64,000 nucleotides of DNA from contig NZ_JACYHF010000001.1 of NCBI RefSeq assembly GCF_016482685.1, positions 434,001 through 498,000 of the forward strand, given 5' to 3'. The position numbers and the translations under genes are program-made. This stretch comes from Streptomyces sp. DSM 110735 (GTDB lineage: Bacteria > Actinomycetota > Actinomycetes > Streptomycetales > Streptomycetaceae). Positions 28,415 to 37,523 of this stretch are shown here, piece after piece (the stretch's first letter is position 1; every line of letters begins with the position of its first letter). The notes under the pieces are model-generated. The model searched no databases, was not told the DNA's origin, and saw only the letters and a list, made by a program, of their open reading frames with translations.

Positions 28415-29227
28415 TCAGGCTCGTTCGGAGAGCAGTCGCTCCAGGACGATCGCGATGCCGTCGTCCTCGTTGGAGGCGGTCACCTCGTCGGCGACCGCGC
28501 GCAGGTCCACGTGGGCGTTGTCCATGGCGACGCCGTGGGCGGACCAGGCGAACATCGGGATGTCGTTCGGCATGTCGCCGAAGGCGATCGTGTCGGCCGC
28601 CTTCATGCCCAGGCGGCGGGCGGCGAGGGAGAGACCGGTGGCCTTGGACAGACCGAGCGGGAGCAGTTCCACGATGCCCTCGCCCGCCATGACGACGGTG
28701 ACGAAGCCGCCCGCGGCACCCTGCGCGGCTTCGGCCAGCTCGTCGCTGTTCAGCCGGGGGTGCTGGATGTAGAGCTTGTTCAGCGGCGCGGTCCACAAGT
28801 CGGACACGTCGGTGAACGGCGTGCTCGGCAGGGCGCCGGTGACCGCGTAGCCGGGACCGACCAGGACGTCGCCGTCCAGCCCGTCCCGGCTGGCGGCGAT
28901 GTACAGCGGACCGACCTCCGCCTCGATCTTGGCCAGCGCCACTCCCGCCAGCTTCCGGTCCAGGGTGACCGAGGTGAGCAGGCGGTGCTGCCCCGCGTCG
29001 TAGACCTGGGCACCCTGACCGCAGACGGCCAGACCCTCGTAGCCGAGGTCGTCCAGGATGTGCCGGGTCCAGGGGACGGCACGGCCGGTGACGACGATGT
29101 GCGCGGCGCCCGCCTCCGTGGCGGCGGCCAGCGCCGCGCGGGTGCGCGGCGAGATGGTGTCGTCGCCGCGCAGCAGCGTGCCGTCGAGGTCGGTGGCGAT
29201 CAGCCGGTAGGGGAGTCCGTCGCTCAC
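28415..29227 (-). CDS. Cof-type HAD-IIB family phosphatase, serS-linked
   Basis: A 270-residue HAD phosphatase with [13 protein letters not shown] (motif I), VVTGRAV (motif II), a lysine in GLSKATGL (motif III) and [11 protein letters not shown] (motif IV), with a IIB cap between motifs II and III. It is a paralogue of the protein at 18537-19466. Its ATG shares four bases (ATGA) with the serS stop, so it is co-translated with seryl-tRNA synthetase; whether that reflects a serine-phosphate or unrelated substrate is unknown. Confidence 0.9.
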   Translation of the reverse strand: MSDGLPYRLIATDLDGTLLRGDDTISPRTRAALAAATEAGAAHIVVTGRAVPWTRHILDDLGYEGLAVCGQGAQVYDAGQHRLLTSVTLDRKLAGVALAKIEAEVGPLYIAASRDGLDGDVLVGPGYAVTGALPSTPFTDVSDLWTAPLNKLYIQHPRLNSDELAEAAQGAAGGFVTVVMAGEGIVELLPLGLSKATGLSLAARRLGMKAADTIAFGDMPNDIPMFAWSAHGVAMDNAHVDLRAVADEVTASNEDDGIAIVLERLLSERA

Positions 29228-30501
29228 TTGGCGGTCGGCTCCAGCACCTCACGGCCGCCGAGGTACGGGCGCAGCACCTCGGGGACGCGGACCGAGCCGT
29301 CGGCCTGCTGGTGGTTCTCCAGGATCGCCACGATCGTGCGCGGTACGGCGCACAGCGTGCCGTTGAGCGTGGCCAGCGGCTTGACCTGCTTGCCGTCGCG
29401 CATCCGGATCGACAGGCGGCGGGACTGGAACTCGGTGCAGTCCGAGGTCGAGGTCAGCTCGCGGTACTTGCCCTGGGTCGGGATCCACGCCTCGCAGTCG
29501 AACTTGCGCGCCGCGGAGGAGCCGAGGTCACCGGTGGCGACGTCGATCACGCGGAACGGCAGCTCAAGCGAGGTCAGCCACTGCTTCTCCCACTCCAGCA
29601 GGCGCTGGTGCTCGGCCTCGGAGTCCGCCGGGTCGACGTACGAGAACATCTCGACCTTGTCGAACTGGTGGACGCGGAAGATGCCCCGGGTGTCCTTGCC
29701 GTGCGAGCCGGCCTCGCGGCGGAAGCACGGGGAGAAGCCCGCGTACCGCAGCGGCAGCTTGTCGGCGTCGATGATCTCGTCCATGTGGTACGCGGCGAGC
29801 GCCACCTCGGAGGTGCCGACCAGGTAGAGGTCGTCCTTGTCTAGGTGGTACACGTCCTGCGCGGCCTGGCCGAGGAAGCCGGTGCCCGCCATGGACTGGG
29901 GACGCACCAGCGCGGGGGTGAGCATCGGGGTGAAGCCCGCGGCGGTGGCCTGCGCCATGGCGGCGTTCACCAGGGCCAGCTCCAGGAGGGCGCCGACGCC
30001 GGTGAGGAAGTAGAAGCGGGAGCCGGAGACCTTGGCGCCGCGCTCGGTGTCGATCGCGCCGAGGAGCTGGCCGAGTTCCAGGTGGTCCTTGGGCGCGAAG
30101 CCCTCGGCGCCGAAGTCACGGATCGTGCCGTGCGTCTCCAGCGTGACGAAGTCCTCCTCGCCGCCGACGGGCACGCCGGGGTGGACGAGGTTGCCGAGCC
30201 GGAGCAGCAGCTCCTGGGTCTCGGTGTCGGCCGCGTCGCGCTCGGCGTCGGCGGCCTTCACGTCCGCCTTGAGCTGCTCGGCGCGCTTGAGCAGGTCGGC
30301 CTTCTCCTCGGGAGCGGCCTTGGGGATCAGCTTGCCGAGCTGCTTCTGCTCGGCGCGCAGCTCGTCGAAGCGGACGCCGGAGGACCTGCGCCGCTCGTCG
30401 GCAGAGAGGAGGGAGTCGACGAGCGCGACATCCTCTCCACGGGCGCGCTGGGACGCGCGCACACGGTCGGGGTCCTCACGAAGCAGGCGAAGGTCAATCA
30501 C
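29224..30501 (-). CDS. serS: Seryl-tRNA synthetase
   Basis: A 425-residue class II synthetase, the standard length. It begins [20 protein letters not shown] with the N-terminal coiled-coil tRNA-binding arm (about 30-105). Class II motifs are visible: a motif 2 loop around [17 protein letters not shown] and a motif 3 region [20 protein letters not shown]. It charges tRNA-Ser, two genes for which lie in this window. The GTG at 30501 is chosen because it gives the conserved N terminus; the open frame upstream covers DnaA boxes and is not coding-like. Confidence 0.97.
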   Translation of the reverse strand: MIDLRLLREDPDRVRASQRARGEDVALVDSLLSADERRRSSGVRFDELRAEQKQLGKLIPKAAPEEKADLLKRAEQLKADVKAADAERDAADTETQELLLRLGNLVHPGVPVGGEEDFVTLETHGTIRDFGAEGFAPKDHLELGQLLGAIDTERGAKVSGSRFYFLTGVGALLELALVNAAMAQATAAGFTPMLTPALVRPQSMAGTGFLGQAAQDVYHLDKDDLYLVGTSEVALAAYHMDEIIDADKLPLRYAGFSPCFRREAGSHGKDTRGIFRVHQFDKVEMFSYVDPADSEAEHQRLLEWEKQWLTSLELPFRVIDVATGDLGSSAARKFDCEAWIPTQGKYRELTSTSDCTEFQSRRLSIRMRDGKQVKPLATLNGTLCAVPRTIVAILENHQQADGSVRVPEVLRPYLGGREVLEPTAK

Positions 30502-30627
30502 GGGGCCAAGGCTACCGGTGCGGGGGGACGGGCCGGGAATCACTTCCCGGTTCCGCTCTGCAAAGATCGTCCGGAGTACCCCGGCTTGCCCGGACTCCCT
30601 TGCGGTGGGCGGCACTTGGCGGGCGCC

Positions 30628-30940
30628 TTGTCCACAGGAATCCACACCCGGGGAAAAGTTATCCACAGGCTGTGCGAAAGGGCTGTGGATTTCGGAATTG
30701 ATCACTCCGGAACTCGGCACGAGTTCGAGGAATTACCGGTTCAAACACGCATGACACCCACTTTCGGGCGTAGATAGGTCGCCCTAAATGGTGAATCGAA
30801 GGAATCGGGTAGACCAAAGCCGATAGGCACACGGTTGGTCGATCTTGAACCGGCTAGGGCGATTTGTCGACCGTAGGGCCCGTTGTTGTCGACTTGTCCC
30901 CAGGTCGAGAAGCTGACCTGTGGATAACTTCTGTGGACAA
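30628..30940. other. DnaA-box cluster in the serS-pheA intergenic region
   Basis: Within the 450-base gap (30502-30951) there are six good boxes: TTGTCCACA (30628), GAATCCACA (30638), TTATCCACA (30659), and inverted TGTGGATTT (30684), TGTGGATAA (30919) and TGTGGACAA (30932), plus a weaker TTGTCCCCA (30894). Two groups of boxes flank an AT-richer stretch of about 200 bases. No gene is present. Such clusters near oriC in S. coelicolor have been reported to bind DnaA and influence replication; this may be the counterpart of one of them. Confidence 0.8.
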
Positions 30941-30951
30941 CGCCGAGGCGG

Positions 30952-31884
30952 CTAGAACCGGCCGTCCTGGCAGCCCGCCACCCAGTCGGCCGCCGCCAGG
31001 AACTCCTGGTCCGACGTGCCCGGCGGGGTCTGCCTGGCTTCCCCGGGCCTGATGTCCGCGCGCGGATAGGAACCGAGGAAACGCACCTGGAGGCAGATCC
31101 GCTTCAGACCCATCAGGGCTTCGGCCATGCGCCGGTCGGAGATGTGCCCCTCGGCGTCGATGCAGAAACAGTAATTCCCGATACCTGCCCCGGTCGGACG
31201 CGACTGGAGCAGCATCAGGTTGATCCCGCGCCCCGCGAACTCACCCAGAAGGTCGCGCAGCGCACCCGGGTGGTCGTCGCGCTGCCAGAGCACCACCGAG
31301 GTCTTGTCGGCGCCGGTCGGGGCGGCGGGCCGGGCGGGACGGCCGACCAGGACGAACCTGGTCTGCGCGTTCTCCGCGTCGTGGATGCCGGTCTCCAGCG
31401 GGACCAGACCGTACCGGGCGGCGGCGAACTCGCCCGCGAAGGCGGCGTCGTACCGGCCCTCCTGGACCAGCCGGGCGCCGTCCGCGTTCGAGGCGGCGGA
31501 CTCCCAGAGGGCGTCCGGGAGGTGGGTGCGCAGCCAGTTGCGGACCTGCGGCTGGGCGGCCGGGTGGGCGGTGACCGTCTTGATGTCGGCGAGCTTCGTG
31601 CCGGGGCGGACCAGCAGTGCGAAGGTGATCGAAAGGAGCACCTCGCGGTAGATCATCAGCGGGTGCCCGGCGACCAGCTCGTCCAGGGTGGTGGTGATGC
31701 CGCCCTCGACGGAGTTCTCGATCGGCACGAAGGCCGCCTCGGCCTCGCCGGCGCGCACCGCGTCCAGCGCGGACTGCACCGACACATAGGGGATCAGTTC
31801 ACGGGTGGCCGCCTCCGGAAGCGTGCGCAGGGCGACTTCGGTGAAGGTGCCTTCGGGACCGAGATACGCATAGCTCGCTGGCAT
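30952..31884 (-). CDS. pheA: Prephenate dehydratase
   Basis: A 310-residue monofunctional enzyme converting prephenate to phenylpyruvate for phenylalanine synthesis. The catalytic domain (1-185) shows YLGPEGTFTE, PIENSVEGGI and the TRF motif (T175-F177). A C-terminal ACT domain (about 195-275) with DHPGALRDLL and LQSRPTGAGIGNYCF suggests feedback control by phenylalanine. No chorismate mutase domain is present. The start is adjacent to ACCTCACC... upstream purines (GAGGTC). The product is the substrate for an aromatic aminotransferase such as the HisC/Pat protein at 11 kb. Confidence 0.96.
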   Translation of the reverse strand: MPASYAYLGPEGTFTEVALRTLPEAATRELIPYVSVQSALDAVRAGEAEAAFVPIENSVEGGITTTLDELVAGHPLMIYREVLLSITFALLVRPGTKLADIKTVTAHPAAQPQVRNWLRTHLPDALWESAASNADGARLVQEGRYDAAFAGEFAAARYGLVPLETGIHDAENAQTRFVLVGRPARPAAPTGADKTSVVLWQRDDHPGALRDLLGEFAGRGINLMLLQSRPTGAGIGNYCFCIDAEGHISDRRMAEALMGLKRICLQVRFLGSYPRADIRPGEARQTPPGTSDQEFLAAADWVAGCQDGRF

Positions 31885-32040
31885 GACCTCACCCTAATGG
31901 CCGCGCGGGAAGCAGGCTCGGGCGTCTCACGACGGCCACTCGCACGGGTGGTTTCGACCGCTGGGGACCACCTATGTCACCGGCGAGCACCGGCACGGCT
32001 GTCACCGGCGGCCACCGCCACGGCTGCCACAACTACCGCC

Positions 32041-33321
32041 TCAGCCCTCCAGCAGCCGCTGCCCCACGTACTCGCCCTTCGCCGCGCCGCCCGGCACCGC
32101 GAACAGACCGCTCGACTCGTGCCGCAGATAGGTGGAGAGCGCGTCGCCACGGTCGAGCTTGCGCTGCACCGGGACGAAGCCGCGCAGCGGGTCCGCCTGC
32201 CAGCAGATGAAGAGCAGCCCGGCGTCGGGGGTGCCGTCCGCGTCGAAGCCGTCGTGGAAGGAGAAGGGGCGCCGCAGCATGGCCGCACCGCCGTTGCGGT
32301 CGGGCCGGGTGATCCTGGCGTGCGCGTTGAGCGGCACCAGATACTCGCCGTGGGCGTCGGTCTTCTCCAGGTCCATCGGCGTGGTCTCGTCGCCGCCGGA
32401 CAGCGGGGCACCGTCGGACTTGCGGCGCCCGACGACCGCTTCCTGCGCCGTGAGCGACAGCTTCTCCCAGTCGTCCAGCAGCATCCGGATGCGGCGGACG
32501 ACCGCGTAGGAGCCGTTCGCCATCCAGGCGGGCTCCCCCGAGGCGGGGACGAAGATCCGCCGGTCGAAGTCGGGCTCGGCGGGCTTGGGGTTGCGGGTGC
32601 CGTCGATCTGGCCCATGAGGTTGCGGGCCGTCATGGGGTGCGCGGTGGCGCCGGGCGAGCGGTTGAAGCCGTTCATCTGCCAGCGGATCCGGGCCGCGCT
32701 TCCCGCTTCCTTCTGGAGGGCGCGCAGGGCGTGGAAGGCGACCAAGGAGTCGTTCGCGCCGATCTGCACCCACAGGTCGCCGTCGCTGCGGGACGTGTCG
32801 AGGTGGTCGGAGGAGAAGGCGGGCAGCGGGTCCAGCGCGGCAGGGCGCTGCTTCTCCAGACCGGTGCGGGCGAAGAAGGAGTGCCCGAAACCGAAGGTGA
32901 CGGTCAGCGAGGAGGGTCCGGCGTCGCGGGACACATCGGTGTCGTCGTGCGGCGCGGGCTCGCCCGCCATGAGCCGCTCCGCTGTCGTCGACCAGCGGCG
33001 CAGCAGGGCGGCGGCTTCCTTGCGTCCCGCGCCGGGTGCCAGGTCGAAGGCGATGAGATGGCCGCGCGCCTGGAGCCCGTCGGTGATTCCGGGCTGATGT
33101 TTCACGTGGAACATCGCCCGGTCCGAGCCGAGGGAGGTGAGCGGAGCGGCGGGGGCGGGCGCGGCGGCGTACCCGACGGAGGCACCCGCCGCGCCGAGGA
33201 CGATGCCGGTGGCTCCGGCGGTGCCGAGCAGGGTGCGCCGGGAGACGCCCCGGGCGCCGGACTGCTCCGGTGCCGGGGTCTCGGGTGCCTTACGGGTCTG
33301 AGGGACGGACGGGTCGGGCAT
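32041..33321 (-). CDS. dtpA: Tat-exported DyP-type peroxidase DtpA (EfeB-like)
   Basis: A 426-residue haem peroxidase with a twin-arginine signal (SRRTLLG, R28-R29, then a hydrophobic stretch). The DyP signature GQIDGTRNP supplies the distal Asp, and the proximal-His segment resembles NAHARITRP; FGFGHSFF is another family block. In S. lividans DtpA is required for maturation of the copper oxidase GlxA and for development, with ECuC and Sco encoded nearby; the same arrangement is present here. A parS-like 16-mer lies in the coding sequence near residue 72 (MFHVKH). Confidence 0.93.
   Translation of the reverse strand: MPDPSVPQTRKAPETPAPEQSGARGVSRRTLLGTAGATGIVLGAAGASVGYAAAPAPAAPLTSLGSDRAMFHVKHQPGITDGLQARGHLIAFDLAPGAGRKEAAALLRRWSTTAERLMAGEPAPHDDTDVSRDAGPSSLTVTFGFGHSFFARTGLEKQRPAALDPLPAFSSDHLDTSRSDGDLWVQIGANDSLVAFHALRALQKEAGSAARIRWQMNGFNRSPGATAHPMTARNLMGQIDGTRNPKPAEPDFDRRIFVPASGEPAWMANGSYAVVRRIRMLLDDWEKLSLTAQEAVVGRRKSDGAPLSGGDETTPMDLEKTDAHGEYLVPLNAHARITRPDRNGGAAMLRRPFSFHDGFDADGTPDAGLLFICWQADPLRGFVPVQRKLDRGDALSTYLRHESSGLFAVPGGAAKGEYVGQRLLEG
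33098..33113. other. parS site inside dtpA
   Basis: TGTTTCACGTGGAACA matches parS at 15 of 16 positions. It encodes part of MFHVKH in the linker after the Tat signal, where coding constraint should be weak. Confidence 0.82.
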
Positions 33322-33329
33322 GGTGCGGT

Positions 33330-35363
33330 TCAGCCGATCTGCGCGTTCTTGGAGACGGTGACCTGGTCGATGTCGGAGGTGCGCACGGTCACGGCGACCC
33401 TCCAGTCACCGGCCACGGGGATCTGCACTCCGGTGGCGGCCCAGTGGCCGCGCGTGATGTGCTCCGCCTTCACCGGGAGGGGGCCGATCTTCTTGGCCTC
33501 CTGGGTGAGGGCGATCTTCACCTCGGGGACGTCGTAGGGGCGGCCGTCGGGGCGCTGGACGTAGACGTGCATCTCGTTGCCGCCGACCCGCGCGGGGTCG
33601 AAGTCGATGCGGACCAGCCCCTTGCCGTTCGTGCCGCCGGTGTCGAAGGCCATGTCGAGGGTCAGCGCGCCCGAGGTGTCGGAGGATGAGGAGCTGCTGG
33701 CGGACGCGCCCGCGGCCTGCGCCTCCTGCTCGGTGCGGCCCGGCTCGGTCTGGGTCAGCGCGGTGGTGACGGCGAGCAGGACGACGGCGACGGCCGCCTC
33801 CGCGAGCACCGAGCGGCGCAGTCCGGACCGGTTGGGGTCGGCGTCCCGCAGCCGCTTGCGGCGGGCGTCCTCGACGGCACTGCGCTGCCGGGCGAGCTGG
33901 GCGGCGCGCTCGGTGGTGCCCGTGGCGGTGCCGCCGACGGTGGACGCGGTGGTGGACGCGGTGGTGGAGCCGGTGCTCTCCGCGGAGTCCTTGCCCTGCA
34001 CGGCGGCGGCAGCGGTGGCGGGCACGGAAGCAGCCTCCGCCTTCGGCTCGTCCTCCGCCCCGGTCGCCGGGTGCTCGGCCAGCCGTCCCGTCCAGCGCCG
34101 GGAGATTCCCGCGAGGGCGACCATGACGGCCACCAGGCCGATCTTCACCAGCAGCAACTGCCCGTACCGGGTCTCGGTGAAGGCGGACCAGGAGCCGAGC
34201 TGGCGCCAGGACTGGTAGACGCCGGTGGCGACCAGGGCGAGCACCGAGCCGAAGGCGAGCCGGGAGAAGCGGCGTACGGCGGACGCTTCGAGGGGCGTGT
34301 CGGCCGGGGCCCGGTAGAGGGCGACCAGCAGGGAGGTGAGACCGCCGAGCCAGGCGGCGACGGCCAGGAGGTGGACGATGTCGACCGGTATGGCGATGCC
34401 CGGCTGGAGCCCGGTGGAGGCGTGCTCGGCCATGGCCCAGCTCGCCGCGAGCCCGGCCGCGACGACCACACCGCCGATGGCGAGCCCGAATCCGAGGTCC
34501 CGCTTCTCCTCGGCCTCCTCACCGACGGCGTGCTCCTCGCTGACCAAGTCGCCCTCGCCTTCGTCCTCACCCTCGACCTCGTCCCTCCTGGCGTACGCCC
34601 CGAAGAGCACGGCCACGAAGAGCGCGGCGGCGGCGAGCAGCAGCAGCCGGGAGACCAGCGCCGCCCCGGCCTTGGTCTGGAGCACCTGGCCGAGCAGGGC
34701 CAGGTCGAAGACGTCCCCGAACTTGCCCGAGGTGGTGTACGAGCCGCGCAGGAGCAGCAGCCACAGCGTGGCGCCGGTGAGCGCCACCCAGCCGCCGACC
34801 ACCAGCCGCTGCAGCGCCCGTACGCTCGCGCCGCGCCGCCAGCAGGCCAGCACGAAGGCGGCCCCGCCGACCAGCACGATGTACCCGGCGTAGGACACGT
34901 ACCGCCCGATCGCGTACAGCGTGCCGACCACGCCGCCGCCGACCGTGGCGGTGCCGGAGACCACGGTCTGGGAGGGCGCCCCGATGGAGAAGGTGTAGGC
35001 ACCGGCGACGGGGTGGCTGTCCGCCGAGACGACCTGGTAGGTCACCGTGTAGGTGCCCTTGGCAAGCCCGCTTTTGAGCTGGACCGCGTAGGTGGTCCCG
35101 CTGACGTTGGCGGGCTTGCCCTGCTGGACGGGCTTGCCCTTGGGGTCGAGGACCCGCAGGGAGTCGTCGCCCATCGCGACCTGTTCGGAGAAGGTGAGCG
35201 ACACCTGGGTGGGCGCCTTGTCGACCACCACGCCCTGGGCGGGGTCGCTGCCGGTCAGCGCGGCATGCGCGGAGGCGGGCGCGGCGCCCGCGAACAGCAC
35301 GGCGGTGACGGCGAGAAGCAGCAGCACCAGGGGGCGCAGCCGAGGGGTGATGGTCCGCGTCAA
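33330..35363 (-). CDS. CopC-CopD fusion copper transport protein with a C-terminal YtkA-like domain
   Basis: A 677-residue membrane protein. A Sec signal peptide (1-32) ends in SASAHAALTG so that H33 becomes the N-terminal copper ligand of a CopC domain, whose second ligand set is in SADSHPVAGAYTFSIG. A CopD-type domain of about eight membrane segments follows (about 145-400), with an acidic, charged loop around 262-275. A Thr/Ser/Ala-rich linker leads to another membrane segment (about 510-525) and a soluble C-terminal beta domain. It lies nine bases after ecuC-side genes and is likely to move copper across the membrane for DtpA/GlxA-related delivery. Confidence 0.9.
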   Translation of the reverse strand: MTRTITPRLRPLVLLLLAVTAVLFAGAAPASAHAALTGSDPAQGVVVDKAPTQVSLTFSEQVAMGDDSLRVLDPKGKPVQQGKPANVSGTTYAVQLKSGLAKGTYTVTYQVVSADSHPVAGAYTFSIGAPSQTVVSGTATVGGGVVGTLYAIGRYVSYAGYIVLVGGAAFVLACWRRGASVRALQRLVVGGWVALTGATLWLLLLRGSYTTSGKFGDVFDLALLGQVLQTKAGAALVSRLLLLAAAALFVAVLFGAYARRDEVEGEDEGEGDLVSEEHAVGEEAEEKRDLGFGLAIGGVVVAAGLAASWAMAEHASTGLQPGIAIPVDIVHLLAVAAWLGGLTSLLVALYRAPADTPLEASAVRRFSRLAFGSVLALVATGVYQSWRQLGSWSAFTETRYGQLLLVKIGLVAVMVALAGISRRWTGRLAEHPATGAEDEPKAEAASVPATAAAAVQGKDSAESTGSTTASTTASTVGGTATGTTERAAQLARQRSAVEDARRKRLRDADPNRSGLRRSVLAEAAVAVVLLAVTTALTQTEPGRTEQEAQAAGASASSSSSSDTSGALTLDMAFDTGGTNGKGLVRIDFDPARVGGNEMHVYVQRPDGRPYDVPEVKIALTQEAKKIGPLPVKAEHITRGHWAATGVQIPVAGDWRVAVTVRTSDIDQVTVSKNAQIG

Positions 35364-35375
35364 GGTGGTCCCTCC

Positions 35376-35834
35376 CTAGTTGCCGGTCGACGGTGTGTAC
35401 GTGGCGGACCGCACCGGCATCTCGACGGTGAGCGGCTTGGAGTGGGCGAAGCCCAGCTTCACCGTGACCGTCTGGCCCTCGCGCGGCTTGTGCGTGAGCC
35501 CTTCGAACATGAGGTGGTTCGCCCCGCTCTTGAACACCAGGCGGCCGTGGGCCGGGACGGCGAAGGAGGTCTCCTCCTTCATGGCGCCGCCGCTGGTGCT
35601 GTGCATGGTGACCTCACCGGCGATGTCGCTGCTGACGGAGGTCAGCTCGTCGGCGCCGCCGCCCTTGTTGGTGACGGTGAGGAACCCGGCGGCCATGTCG
35701 GACGAGACCGGCTGGGGCATGTAGGCGGCACCGGCGGACAGTTCGGGACGGCCGCCGGAGTCCGCGCCGCAGCCGGTGAGGGCGAGCGCCCCGCCGAGCG
35801 CGGCGACGGCGGCGGGCACCAGGGAACGCCTCAC
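35376..35834 (-). CDS. ecuC: PCu(A)C-domain copper chaperone lipoprotein ECuC
   Basis: A 152-residue lipoprotein from the GTG at 35834. The lipobox is ALTGC (C22). The copper site H/M motif is spread over AYMPQPVSSDMAAG, VTMHSTSGGAMKEE and NHLMFEGLTH, the DUF461 / PCu(A)C pattern. Family members hold Cu(I) outside the membrane and pass it to oxidases or to Sco. Its GTG overlaps the sco stop by GTGA, so the two chaperones are co-translated. Confidence 0.93.
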   Translation of the reverse strand: MRRSLVPAAVAALGGALALTGCGADSGGRPELSAGAAYMPQPVSSDMAAGFLTVTNKGGGADELTSVSSDIAGEVTMHSTSGGAMKEETSFAVPAHGRLVFKSGANHLMFEGLTHKPREGQTVTVKLGFAHSKPLTVEMPVRSATYTPSTGN

Positions 35835-36526
35835 GGCTTCGCTCCCCGGACCAGCTTGGGCAGGTCCTTGGTGTAGTCGTCGACCGAGGCGTCCTCGCCG
35901 TAGAGGACGTAACCCCCGTTCGTCTTCGGGGAGAAGGCGATGACCTGGGTGCCGTGCACCGAGACGGTCTTGCCGTTCTTGTCCTTGGTGGTCGGCTCCA
36001 CGGAGATGCCGAGGGTGCGGGCGCCCGCCTGGATGGTGGGGAAGTCGCCGGTGAGGCCGATGAAGCGGGGGTCGATCCCCTTGAGCCACTTGCCGAGTTC
36101 GGCCGGGGTGTCGCGGCCGGGGTCGGTGGTGACGAAGACGACGCGGAGCTTGTCCTGCTCGGCCTTGGGCAGCGCCTTCATGGCGACGGCGATGTTGCTC
36201 ATCGTCGTGGGGCACACGTCGGGGCAGTGGGTGTAGCCGAAGTAGACGAGGGTCGGGTGGCCCTTGGTCTCGGCGCGCAGGTCGTACTTCTTGCCGTGGG
36301 TGTCGGTGAGGACCAGGTCCGGCTTCTCGAAGGGCTGGTCGAGGACCGTGGCGGCCTTGCCGGAGTCGGTCTCCGAGGAGACCGACGAGACGGGCGACTT
36401 GGCGTCGTCGCCGGAGCCGCAGGCGGTCAGGCCGAACGCGGCGGCGGTGAGCAGGGCGGCCACGGCGAGGGTCTTCCCGCGCGAGGAGAGGAGCGCCGAG
36501 GGGCGCGGGTCGGGCATGGAGGGCAT
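35831..36526 (-). CDS. sco: Sco/SenC family copper chaperone lipoprotein
   Basis: A 231-residue lipoprotein from the ATG at 36526, with lipobox LTAC (C36). The thioredoxin-fold copper site is complete: CPDVC (C101, C105) and H191 in VSVHGTQ. In Streptomyces the Sco protein feeds copper to cytochrome oxidase and takes part in development. A longer frame reaches 36583, but GGGAAG upstream of 36526 and signal-peptide geometry favour this start. Confidence 0.93.
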   Translation of the reverse strand: MPSMPDPRPSALLSSRGKTLAVAALLTAAAFGLTACGSGDDAKSPVSSVSSETDSGKAATVLDQPFEKPDLVLTDTHGKKYDLRAETKGHPTLVYFGYTHCPDVCPTTMSNIAVAMKALPKAEQDKLRVVFVTTDPGRDTPAELGKWLKGIDPRFIGLTGDFPTIQAGARTLGISVEPTTKDKNGKTVSVHGTQVIAFSPKTNGGYVLYGEDASVDDYTKDLPKLVRGAKP

Positions 36527-36609
36527 GGCAGAACTTCCCGGAGGTGAGGAATCCGGCGCGCACCGGGGCCGCATGGGCCACACGGCCCCGGTGCGCGCGG
36601 ACGGGTGGG

Positions 36610-37371
36610 TCAGGCGGTGCGGCGACGGCCCGCGAGGACGCCGTAGCCGACGCCGGCCGCGCCGACGACGATGCCGACGACGCCGAGGACGCGGGCGGTG
36701 GTGTCGGAGCCGCCGCTCTTGTCGGAGGCGGCGGCGGTCTGCTCGGTCTTGGCGTCGCCCTTGTCGTCGGACGCGGCACCGGACGTGCCGGAGGCGGCTG
36801 CCTGGGTGCCGTGGTGGTCGTCCGTGGCGGCGGTCAGTTCCAGCGTCGGAGCCGGGTTCTCCGGCTCGTCCTCGCCCTTCTGCGGCACCTCGATCCAGCG
36901 GACGACCTCCTTGTTGGAGTACGTCTGCAGCGCCTTGAAGACGAGCTGGTCGGTGTCCTCGGGCAGCGCGCCGAGCGAGAGCGGGAACTTCTGGAAGTAG
37001 CCGGGCTGGATGCCCTTGCCGTCGGCGGTCCAGGTGACCTTGGTGACGGCCTCGTCGATCTTCTCGCCGTGCATGGTGAGCGGCTTGGCCAGCTTGGACT
37101 TGGTGACCTTGACGTTCCAGCCGGGCACCGGCTGCGGCATGACCGAGGCGATCGGGTGGTCGGCGGGGAGGTTCACCTCGAGCTTGGTGGTCGAGGCGTT
37201 GTCACGCTCGTTGGGGACCTTGAAGTCGACGACCGCGTAGCCACCCTTGGCCGCGGCGCCCTCGGGCTGCACGGTGACGTGCGCGAAGGCGGGGGCCGAC
37301 AGGGCGAGGACGGCGGTGGCGGCGACGGCGCCGGCGGCGGCGATCCGGGTGGTGGTACGGGAAACCTGCAT
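36610..37371 (-). CDS. ycnI: YcnI-domain (DUF1775) copper-binding membrane-anchored protein
   Basis: A 253-residue protein. The signal peptide (1-30) is cleaved after AFA to expose H31 (HVTVQPEG), the monohistidine brace that binds Cu(II) in YcnI. The DUF1775 domain runs to about residue 170 (for example VPGWNVKV and SLGALPEDTDQL). A Ser/Asp/Ala-rich spacer leads to a C-terminal membrane helix (about 228-247) and an RRR stop-transfer tail, so it stays on the outer face of the membrane. It is the upstream neighbour of sco. Confidence 0.92.
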   Translation of the reverse strand: MQVSRTTTRIAAAGAVAATAVLALSAPAFAHVTVQPEGAAAKGGYAVVDFKVPNERDNASTTKLEVNLPADHPIASVMPQPVPGWNVKVTKSKLAKPLTMHGEKIDEAVTKVTWTADGKGIQPGYFQKFPLSLGALPEDTDQLVFKALQTYSNKEVVRWIEVPQKGEDEPENPAPTLELTAATDDHHGTQAAASGTSGAASDDKGDAKTEQTAAASDKSGGSDTTARVLGVVGIVVGAAGVGYGVLAGRRRTA

Positions 37372-37523
37372 GGCAGAGCACTCCACTCTGAGCGAGATCC
37401 GATGACGAAGAGGGGTGCGCGTGCGGTCGGTCCGACGCGCGCACGCGCGCGCCGCGTGACGGCGGACCCTCTCCGTCCGGTGCCGGTGGATCCGGGTTGC
37501 CGGGGAGCGGTGGTCGCGTCGTG

